Shown here one piece after another: positions 54,911 to 64,000 of a DNA stretch of 64,000 bases. Under the pieces are notes generated by a model that had not been told where the DNA came from, made no database searches, and saw only the letters and a list, made by a program, of their open reading frames with translations. Numbering within the stretch: position 1 is the stretch's first letter; each line of letters starts with the position of its first letter. A program made the position numbers and the translations under genes. The stretch is from NCBI GenBank assembly GCA_034401135.1, contig JAWZSP010000002.1:5518001-5582000 (forward strand), in the 5' to 3' direction. Source of the DNA: Volutella citrinella. Its lineage: Eukaryota > Ascomycota > Sordariomycetes > Hypocreales > Nectriaceae.

Positions 54911-54915
54911 AAAAC
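54911..54915. repeat. Target-site duplication AAAAC, left copy
   Basis: Directly before LTR 3; repeated at 62642-62646 directly after LTR 4. Five bases is the usual duplication for Ty3/Gypsy insertion. Confidence 0.7.
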
Positions 54916-55389
54916 TATCAGAACCTAATATTAATATACTATACAAGAACAAGAGGGAGCCCTGTGCTTAGATCAGGTCTACTTAAGACTGGACATAGAG
55001 TAGGGCCCACAGCTAAGTAATAAAAGACTAATTAAGCTTAAACTGAAGGGCAGGGGCAGATAGTCTGGGACTAATAAACCCTATACTATAGTCTAAGGAC
55101 TAAAAAACTAAATACTTTAGTCTTAATAAAGGATTATAAGTATATATAGTAAATATTACTAGTATATAGTCTCTTAGAGAAGTGTATATCTAGTATAAGC
55201 AGCTCTCTAGCTATTAATATAACTTAGTTACTTTAACTACTACTACCTAGCAACCCTTGACTATTACTAAATATAATAGCAACTTATATTAGTTACTGCT
55301 TAATAATATTACCCTATCCACTCTATTAATATAAACCCCTAGTACTTTTAGTATAGGTTTATATAGTTAGGACTACTTTAATTATTATA
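54916..55389 (+). repeat. LTR 3 (left LTR of copy C)
   Basis: 474 bp, TATCAGAACCTAATATTAATATAC to TTAATTATTATA; same length as LTR 4 and clearly alignable to it. Confidence 0.8.
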
Positions 55390-58300
55390 TATTAATAGCT
55401 TTTATTTAGATAGATACTTATATATTACTAAGTAATATTCCTAATAATAGTACTTAAAGTTAATAAGCCTACTACCCTAAGCTCCTCTAAGAGCTCTGCG
55501 AAAGCCCTATTAACTAATATTAAAATAAAAACCCTAGTAGAAGACTCTGATACTAATAATAATATTAAAGATCTTAGGGCTAGAGATACTTAACATAGTA
55601 AAGAAGTAGAAGACCTACGTAAGTATATAAACAAGCAGCATACTTACTAAGAAAACTAGAACAATACTATTATAGCATAGCTCTAGCTAGTTAGAGATAA
55701 AAATAAAGCCCTCTATAAATAAATCAACGATCTTAAGAAAGTATAATAATAGAATGCAGTATACTAATAGAAGGGTATCAACCTCCTTAATAACTACTAA
55801 CCAGTAATTAGTAGTATATATACTAAAGATCCAGGAGAAGTCCTTAAGCTAATAGAACCTGAGAAGTATAAAAGAAATACTAAAAACCTAAGGGAGTTTA
55901 TTACATCCCTTTAAGACTATTTTATATACTACTTAACAACCTTCTAAAACGAGGAATTTAAGGTCTGCTATACTATATACTAGCTAAAAGATAAAGCAGC
56001 TTGTAGCTTCAAACTATATCTCAGGGACTTTACTAATAATATAATCGAAGACTAGAAACAGGAGACTATTATTATATTCTCTAACTTTAAGGTATTTAAA
56101 TAACAACTAGTTAGTAAGTTTAGAGAAATAGATAAATAGTATAATACACTTATTAAGCTTTGCAAACTCTACTAGACTAAAGTAGCCTTACTATACCTAG
56201 CTGATTTCCAGTTTATTATATCTAAACTTAATATAAGCGACTCCTCTAAGATCAATAAATTCTATAATAGACTTAAGGACAAAGTTAAGGACGAGATTTC
56301 TAAGATCCTTGACCTCCCTAAGAACTTTAATAAATACAGACAGCTAGTAGTAAGGATCAACAACCGACTCTATAAGCAATATAGGGAAAAACAATAAGGC
56401 AATATATAACTATGCCTATAGAAAGTAAATAACACTAGATATTATTATATACCTAATACATCTTATAGTACTAAACCAGGACTTATAAGGCTTAGAGCTC
56501 TTAAAATAGACAAAAAGGATATCACTTACTATAACTATAAAAAGAAAGGACACTTTAAATAAGAATACTAAGGACCTAAGAAATAAGTCTATTTTATACC
56601 TATTTAAAAAGATACCTAACGACTTTAAGTTATAAAGCAAGATATAGAAATCTATAATATAGGATAACCCCTATATAATATATAGCATAACCTATACAAA
56701 ATATACAACTAATATAGCTATAAAGTAAAAGACTGCAGCCTCGATTAATAAATAGCTAAAGCTAGCGAAGATATTAATAACTTAGCTAAATAGATTATCA
56801 CTAAGCAAAATAAATAAGTTACTAGAGTATACCTTAAATAATATACAACTATAGAACCTAAATACAGAGACTTACTATATATTATATACTAGTATAAGAT
56901 TTACTATTTTACTAGCTAATAGTATAAGATATAATAAGAAAGAATAATAAAGGGACTAAGTATTAATAAAAAAGATGAGGTAGCTTAGCAACCTATCTAT
57001 AAAAAAGGAGAAACTAATAAGGCAAACCTATTTAAAAAATAGTTAGAAGAATAAGGCAAGTTTATCTATAAGATAAACAAAGAAATTAAGATAGATATAA
57101 AGTAATAAGAAGAGGAATAATAGGTTTACCCTAACCTAGACGTATACTTACCATAATGATTATAAGTAATAAAGGCCGTATATAAGGCCTGGGAATAACT
57201 CTAGTTAAAAGAAGAAGACAAAAGCTTATAAAATGACTTAACTAACTCTAATAGATATAAGGAGATCGAACCTATACCTATCTATAAATAGGTAATAGTT
57301 AAGCAAACCAAGAAGAATGCTAAGGTCTAAGCCCTAGTATAAGAGATTAGAGCAGGAAATACTAACCTTAAGCTATCTAAGGAAAACGCTGAATAAGTAA
57401 TAGTATTTAAGCTCAACCTAAAGCCAGAGGAAATCAACTATAGCTATAACCCGAATAGTAATATAGTAAGAGGACCCTATATAAAGATAATAACTAAAGA
57501 TATAAAGGATTAGACTGAGACTAGTTATAAGCAGAAAATTATTAAGTATAAAGAAAAGGTATAATATAACCACTACTTTACTATTCACGCTGCCCAGTGG
57601 CTTTATTATACTTAGATATAGGGACACCTTTTAGAAAGAGATGACCTATAGCTTAAAGCAGGACACTTAGAATACCCCTCGATCTTATAAATCTAATATT
57701 TCAACTGCTACTATAGCTCGCACCTAGCTAATAAATAAAAGGGAAAAAGCTTCCTATTCAGGGCATTTTATAATAATAAGGCCCTAGGGGTAATAAATAC
57801 CTAATAGACCTACTATATAATAAGAAGAACTAACAATCAATATATTAAGATCAGGGGAATACTAAAGAAGGGATACTTAGCTAAAGAGTATTAAAACTGC
57901 TAAGACCCCCTCTACCCTAAATACTATAAGGAAAAGAAAGAAGAACTTGAAAAAATAGAAGCTGCTAAAGCACTCTATAAGCTATTAAAAGACATAGGCT
58001 CTTAAGGATCGAGCTGCTAATAGAGCACAGACCTATACACAGACTTAATAATATTAAAAGAAACAAACTATAATAGTAACTAGAAGTAGTAGTTAGGATT
58101 AAAAGACATATACTTAAGGTGCTAATTAATAGTAGCGTAGAAAGGAACTATCTATTAGTAAACTTAGTTAACTAACTATAGCTACCCTAGACAGAGAAAA
58201 AAGATAGCTATTCCCTGCTTAGAGGCAATAATAATAAATTCACTTATAACTAAGGAAGAGTTACTAAAGAATCTAGATACCTTAAGATATTTATTAGTAG

Positions 58301-61300
58301 ATAGAATAAAGGGATAGATTATAATATTATAAGGATTGATAATAATATTATCCTTAGATACTAATAGTTATATAAGTATAACCTACTTATTAATTAGCAG
58401 ACTGGCTATATTAAGAACTAACTTAATACTAATAAAGACAAGCTCTTAATAATAATAAAGAGATCTTATACTTTAACTAGATATAAGTCACCTAGCGATA
58501 GTATAGATGTAATAGATATTTATACTACTTTAAAAGGGATAAGAATAAAATATATATAAGGATAGATACGCAGGCTATAAAGAATGATTGCTTAAATTAG
58601 AGGATAACTTAGGCAACTTAATAAAGACTTAAGAAAATAAAAAGAAAATAAAGAAGCTATACTCAACAGGCTTGCTAATATCTTATAATAGTACTAGAAG
58701 TATTAATAGGTATTTGCTAAAGAACTGGAAATAGGATTACTAGAACTAGGGTAATAGGACTATAAGATTATACTTAAGGATAAAAAGATAATAAAGTTCT
58801 TCCCTATTTATAATCTTAACTAAACTAAGCTAAGAATACTTAAGGAGTATTTTAAAAAGATACTTAAGAAAGGTTATATTTAAGTCTTGAACTTAGAAGC
58901 TAGATACCTTATTATATTTATATTTAAGAAAAATAGCAAACTGAGATTAGTAATTAACTACTATTAACTTAATAAAGGCACTCTTAAAAATAGAACTCTG
59001 TTACTACTAATTATAGAAATAAAGGACTGCTTATAAAGAAAAAAGATCTTTATTATACTTAATCTTAAAGAAGCTTACAACCTTATTAGGGTTAAAGAAG
59101 GATATAAGTGGAAAACTGCCTTTAGAACTAAATTTAGACTATTTAAATACCTGGTCATGCTGTTTAGACTCATGAATATACTAGTAACCTTTTAGAAGAT
59201 GATTAACTATATACTATAAGAGTACCTTAATATCTTTATTATCTATTACCTAGATAATATCCTGATCTTCTTAGATAATAAAAAAGAGTATAAGGAATAT
59301 ATCTATAAGGTATTAAAGAAATTATAAGATACTAAGCTACTAGTAAAATTAGAAAAGAGTAAGTTCTATATATAGGAAGTGGAATTCTTAGGATATATTA
59401 TCTCTTATAATAAGATTAGAATAGACCTAAAGAAGATAGTAGTAATTAAGGACTGGCCTAACCTAATAAAAGACTCTAAGATTAAGGATATCTAATCCTT
59501 CCTAGGATTTACTAACTATTACTAGAAGTTTATTTAAGACTTTGATAAGATAGCAGCACCCCTAACCAACCTTATAAAAAAAAGATAACCCTTCGCTTAG
59601 GGAATGAAATAATAAGAAGCTTTTAAGAAACTATAAAATGCTATATTAGCAAGATTAATACTTACTATATTCGACCCAGAACGACCTATTAAATTAGAAA
59701 CCAATGCCTTAAATAGAGGACTAGGGGCCATAGTAAGTCAGAGGGATGATAATAGAAAACTATACCTAATTACCTTTTACTTTTATAAACTTACTCTTAT
59801 AAAGATAAATTACCTAATTTATAATAAAGAGTTCTTAGCTATTATTAATAGCTTTAAGGAATTTAGATAATACCTTATAGAAAGCAGGTACTAAGTCAAG
59901 GTATATACTAACTATAAGAATATTAGATACTTCGCAATAATATAAAAACTGAATAACAGATAACTACGCTATGTAAAATACCTAGCTAAATTTAACTATA
60001 TTATTATTCACTGTAAAAGCATAGAAAATAGAAGAGCTAATACTATTAGCTAAAGACTAGACTTTATAAAAGGAATACCTAAGATAGAAACTCAACTACT
60101 ATACTTTACTTTAGAAGGATATATAGTTTAATATACTATAGAGGAAATAATATAACTCTACTAGATAATACTTATACTAAAGAAAGAAGGAAATAAAGTA
60201 TAATAAATATATATACCTAAAGAAATACAGGACATGCTTATTAAAAAAGTTCATAAACACCTTTTATATAGATACTAAGGCGTTAAGAAGACAATAGAAT
60301 GACTATAATAGAGTTATATCTTCCTAAAAATAAAACAGAAAGTTAAAAACGTCCTTAAATAATACGACTTATATAAAAAGATAAAGTTACCTAAATATAT
60401 ACCTTACAAAAGGTTACAACTTTTACCTATTAGCAAGCAACTATAGTATTCAGTTATAATAGACTTTATTATTAAGCTACTATTATTACTTAACCCTATT
60501 ACTAATATATACTTTAATAATATATATATAATAATAGACTAACTTACTAAATTTATATATTATATCCCTTATAAAAAAGACGCAGACTTAGAGTAATTAG
60601 TATTCATATTTAATAGAAATATTATTACAATATATAGACTACTAATAGAAGTTATCTTAGATAGAGGACTAGTATTTATATTAAAGTTTAATCAGAGCCT
60701 TATAAATATAATAGGACTTAACTATAAACTTACTATAGCTTTTAAAGTATAAGTAAATAGATAAATAGAATAACTTAACTAAAAGATAGAATAATATCTT
60801 AGATACTATATTAACTATATATAAAATAACTAGGTAGAATTACTACTAATAGTATAACTATTATATAACTTATTATACTATAGTAGTATTAAAATAATAC
60901 CTACTATAGCACTCTATGGCTATAACCTAGATGTATATAAAGAAGCACGCAATGGACTATAAAATGTCAAGGTAATAATTAAATCCAACTAACTTAAAGT
61001 AATATACTAGGAAATGAGGACTGAACTTAAGTATATCTATAACTAGATAGTAAAATATTATAATAAGAAAAGATTAACAGGACTAACTTTTATAAAGAGA
61101 GATATGGTCTACCTATCTATAAAAAACCTTATAATGAAACAATAAAATAAAAAATTGGACTATAAGTTTATTAAACTTTTTAAAGTTAAAAAATGAATCT
61201 TAGAAAATAACTATAAACTCGACTTACTAAGAACCGTTTATATATACCTAATTTTTTACATTTTATTACTAGAATTAGCTGAAAACACGATATAAGTCTA

Positions 61301-61530
61301 AATAACAGCCAGTACTATAGAACCTATACTAGTAGCTAAAGTACTCCTAGATATAGAATAAGTAGTAGAAAAAATCATTAGTTATAAATAAATAGATAGA
61401 ATTATAAAATATTAGATTAAATAGTAAGATTAGCTAGAATCTGAAAATATATAAGAACCCCTGGAGAACCTCATGCACTGCTTAAAGAAGCTATAAGAGT
61501 ATCTTCAATCTTGTAAAGAGCAAGCCTAAT
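55390..61530 (+). pseudogene. Gag-Pol remains of copy C, with C-terminal chromodomain
   Basis: Read through stops, family motifs are still visible. Gag zinc knuckle at about 56521-56573 with its cysteines turned to tyrosine and KKGHFK kept. Reverse transcriptase at about 58835-59400: KLRLVINYY, LNLKEAYNLIRVKEGYKWKT, and YLDNIL at 59247-59258 where active enzymes have a second aspartate. RNase H at about 59660-59940 (FDPERPIKLETNA, GLGAIVSQRDD, EFLAII). Integrase at about 60235-60960, with the zinc-binding region changed. Chromodomain at about 61340-61500, ending in EPLENL after a stop at the conserved tryptophan. Integrase following RNase H plus a chromodomain identifies a chromovirus. It cannot make working protein. 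Confidence 0.8.
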
Positions 61531-62167
61531 AGTGGACTAATTAATAAAATCTACTATACTAAAGGCCTGCGCTATAAAAACTAGAAATAATTCCTTAACT
61601 AAAACACCTAATTCTTCTAATAACTATATACCCTAGGAAAAAAGCTTATCTTTTTTTATAGCTAGAGAATGCTCTTATATGTAAATATGGGCTAAATAAG
61701 CTAAGAGAAGTTCTAAATTCTTTTCTATCTCCTTACACTCTTCAGCCAACTTCTTATAATTATGTATATTTTTAGATACTAAAATAAAGAATTAGTAATA
61801 AAAGAAAAAAGACTAAATTAGAGCATATTTATAAAAAGAAGCCACCTCTGTACTATTATAAACAACCTTTGCTTTAATATAATTAGAATAGTAATATAAC
61901 TAATTGCTCTTAATCTAATAGATAAGGCCGTGATAGTAATAATAAAAGTAAGGTATAATAGATTAACTAAAGACCTTAATATAAGTAGATAAAGCTGTAG
62001 ACTTTAAGGTTTTTAAATATTTAGAACGCAGTTTAGAAATACGACCTAATATACTATTAGTAAGGAAGGAATATTTATAGGTTTAAGTTATATTAATATA
62101 GATAATAAACTAATATAGGTTTTAAGAAATAGCTTTAAGGATAAGACTATATAAAAAGGAGATATTA

Positions 62168-62641
62168 TATTAGAACCTAATACTAATATACTATATAGGA
62201 ATAAGAGAGAGCTCTGCGCTTAGATCAGGTCTACTTAAGACTGGACATAGAGTAGGGCCCATAGTTAAATAATAAAGGACTAATTAAGCTTGGACTAAAA
62301 GGCAGGGGTAGACAGTCTAGGACTGACAAACCCTATACTATAATCTAAGGACTAAAAAACTAAACACTTTAGTCCTAATAAAGGATTATAGGTATATATA
62401 GTAAATATTACTAATATATAGTCTCTTAGAGAAATGTATATCTAGTATAAGCAGCTCTCTAGCTATTAATATAACTTAGTTACCTTAACTACTACTACCT
62501 AGTAACCCTTAACTATTACTAGACATAATAGCAACTTATATCAATTATTATTTAGTAGTATTACTCTATCCGCTCTGCTAATATAAACCCTTAGTACTTT
62601 TAGTATAGGTTTATATAGTTAGGACTACTCTAATTATTATA
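62168..62641 (+). repeat. LTR 4 (right LTR of copy C)
   Basis: 474 bp, TATTAGAACCTAATACTAATATAC to CTAATTATTATA, directly after the polypurine tract and directly before AAAAC. Confidence 0.8.
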
Positions 62642-62646
62642 AAAAC
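62642..62646. repeat. Target-site duplication AAAAC, right copy
   Basis: Pairs with 54911-54915 and marks the insertion point of copy C inside copy B. Confidence 0.7.
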
Positions 62647-64000
62647 AATAAGGTAATATACTACTATACTTATAAAAAGTAAACAATACTAGATAGCGTT
62701 ATATACTGAATATATCCTATAGTACTGAACTAGGACCTATAAGGCTTAGAGCTCTTAAAATAAATAAGAAGGATATTACTTATTATAACTATAAAAAAAA
62801 GGGATACTTTAAATAAAAATACTAAGGACCTAAGAAATAAGTCTATTTTATACTTATTTAAGAAGACACCTAATAATTTTAAGTTATAAAGCAAGATGCA
62901 GAAGCTTATAATATAGAACAACTCTTATATAATATATAGCACAACCTATATAAAATATATAACTAATATAGCTATAAAGTAAAAGACTATAGCCTTGATT
63001 AATAAATAGCTAAAGCTAGCAAAGATATTAATAACCTAGCTAAATAGATTATTACTAAGTAAAATAGATAAATTACTAAAATATACCTTAGATAATATGC
63101 AACTATAGAACTAAAATATAAAGACCTACTATATATTATATACTAGTATAAGATTTACTATTTTACTAGCTAATAGTATAAAGTATAGTAAGAAAGAATA
63201 ATAGAAGGACTAAGTACTAATAAAAAGGATAAGATAGCTTAGTAACCTATCTATAAAAAAGGAGAAATTAATAAGGCAAACCTATTTAAAAAATAGTTAG
63301 AAGAATAAGGTAAGTTTATTTATAAAATAAATAAAGAAATTAAAGCAAATATAAAGTAATAGGAAGAGGAATAATAGGTTTACCCTGACCTGGATGCATA
63401 CTCACTATAATAACTATAAGTAATAAAGGCCGTATATAAAGCCTGGGAGTAACTCTAGTTAGAGAAAGAAGAAGAAGATAAAAGCTTATAAGACGATTCG
63501 ACTAACTCCAATAGATATAAAGAAATTAAACCCACACCTATCTGCAAATAGGTAATAATTAAATAAATTAAGAAGAACGCTAAGGTCTAAGCCCTAGTAT
63601 AAGAAATTAAAATAGGAAACACCAACCTTAGGCTATTTAAAGAAAATACTAAATAAGTAATAGCACTCAGACTTAACTTAAAAATAAAAGAAATTAATTA
63701 AGACTGTAACTTAAATAGTAATATAGTAAGAGGACCCTATATAAAGACTATAACTAAAGATATAAAAGACTAGTCTAAAACTAGCTATAAGTAGAAAATA
63801 ATTAAGTATAAAGGGAAAGTGTTACACAACTACTACTTTACTATTTATACTACCTTATAACCCTACTATACCTAAACACAAGGACACTTTATAGAAGGCA
63901 ACGACCTATAACTTAAAGTAGGACACCAGGACTACTTATTAATCCTATAGATTTAATACTTTAACTATTATTATAGCTCATACCTGGCTGATAAATAAAA

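Larger units (their letters stand above)
54916..62641 (+). mobile_element. Complete but dead Ty3/Gypsy chromovirus, copy C (7.7 kb)
   Basis: Bounded by LTR 3 (54916-55389) and LTR 4 (62168-62641), each 474 bp, and by AAAAC duplications. Internal order gag, reverse transcriptase, RNase H, integrase, chromodomain, then a polypurine tract (AAAAAGGAGA, 62153-62162) just before LTR 4. It lies inside the gag region of copy B. Retains more G/C than A and B, in keeping with being the youngest. Stops occur every few codons, mostly at former CAG, CAA, CGA and TGG codons, as RIP produces. Confidence 0.82.
53438..64000 (+). mobile_element. Chromovirus copy B, split by copy C and running off the window
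   Basis: LTR 2 and gag 5' half occupy 53438-54915; after the inserted copy C the same gag resumes at 62642 at the matching point (AAAAACAATAAGG) and continues through the zinc-knuckle region to the window end. The parallel sequence in copy C is 55390-56395 and 56396 onward. No intact frame. Confidence 0.75.

Noticed and set aside
56416..57627. Small minus-strand hydrophobic frames in the AT-rich block (also 62730-62921)
   Set aside because: They are antisense to decayed gag sequence; hydrophobic F/L/I/Y content simply reflects AT bias.
1..64000. PKS, NRPS, terpene synthase or cytochrome P450 genes
   Set aside because: Looked for in every long frame; none of their signatures (for example ketosynthase, adenylation, DDxxD or heme-cysteine loops) was seen.
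1..64000. tRNA, rRNA or CRISPR arrays
   Set aside because: No tRNA T-loop/acceptor pattern, rRNA block or regularly spaced repeats were noticed by eye; a tRNAscan or covariance search could still find something missed.

Overview
The window is nuclear DNA from a filamentous ascomycete (Pezizomycotina; an order such as Hypocreales is only a guess). The evidence is dense genes split by many 42-90 bp introns with CTAAC/CTGAC branch points, Zn2Cys6 and bZIP regulators, fungal secreted proteins, and a 14 kb AT-rich tail whose retroelement remains carry C-to-T/G-to-A decay typical of RIP (repeat-induced point mutation). I saw no tRNA, rRNA, CRISPR array or bacterial-type operon. Gene models below were spliced by hand; every multi-exon model given keeps frame across its exons.

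Layout. 1-1.26 kb: the end of a fungal STAND-type N-terminal domain protein. 2-15.5 kb: three Baeyer-Villiger-type flavin monooxygenases (BVMOs), two cyclase-family hydrolases, an HSL-type alpha/beta hydrolase and an SDR, including a repeated BVMO-then-cyclase module. 15.6-20.7 kb: a divergent bZIP / Zn2Cys6 regulator pair. 20.9-29.2 kb: a second SDR, an mpaB/rubber-oxygenase-like membrane protein, an SRPBCC-fold protein, a TfdA-type dioxygenase, an HpcH/HpaI aldolase and a cytochrome-b2-like FMN dehydrogenase. 29.9-33.85 kb: two unusual long reading frames (one DUF6603-like) meeting head to head at overlapping start codons, one of them broken by a stop and cut off by an LTR fragment. 34-44.5 kb: a fourth BVMO, a quinone oxidoreductase with a 94 bp internal tandem duplication, a Dal5-type MFS transporter, a carboxymuconolactone-decarboxylase-like protein, a second Zn2Cys6 regulator and an NmrA-like protein. 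45-48.9 kb: two secreted proteins and a truncated Zn2Cys6 remnant. 50.2-64 kb: nested, decayed Ty3/Gypsy chromovirus copies.

How it may work together (inference). The enzyme set suits stepwise breakdown or tailoring of a cyclic ketone, terpenoid or alicyclic compound: SDRs (alcohol to ketone), BVMOs (ketone to lactone/ester), alpha/beta hydrolase and cyclase-family hydrolases (ring opening), oxygenases and CMD-like protein, then an HpcH/HpaI aldolase (retro-aldol cleavage) and an FMN 2-hydroxy-acid dehydrogenase, with MFS uptake and local regulators. No polyketide synthase, NRPS, terpene synthase or P450 is present in the window, so a catabolic cluster, or the tailoring arm of a cluster whose core gene lies outside, are both open. 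Promoters of several of these genes share CCGGAA-type motifs, including rare 10 bp palindromes.

The right end passes from small secreted protein genes into RIP-degraded heterochromatin, where a complete 7.7 kb chromovirus (two 474 bp LTRs, AAAAC target duplication) sits inside an older copy, which itself interrupts a still older one.
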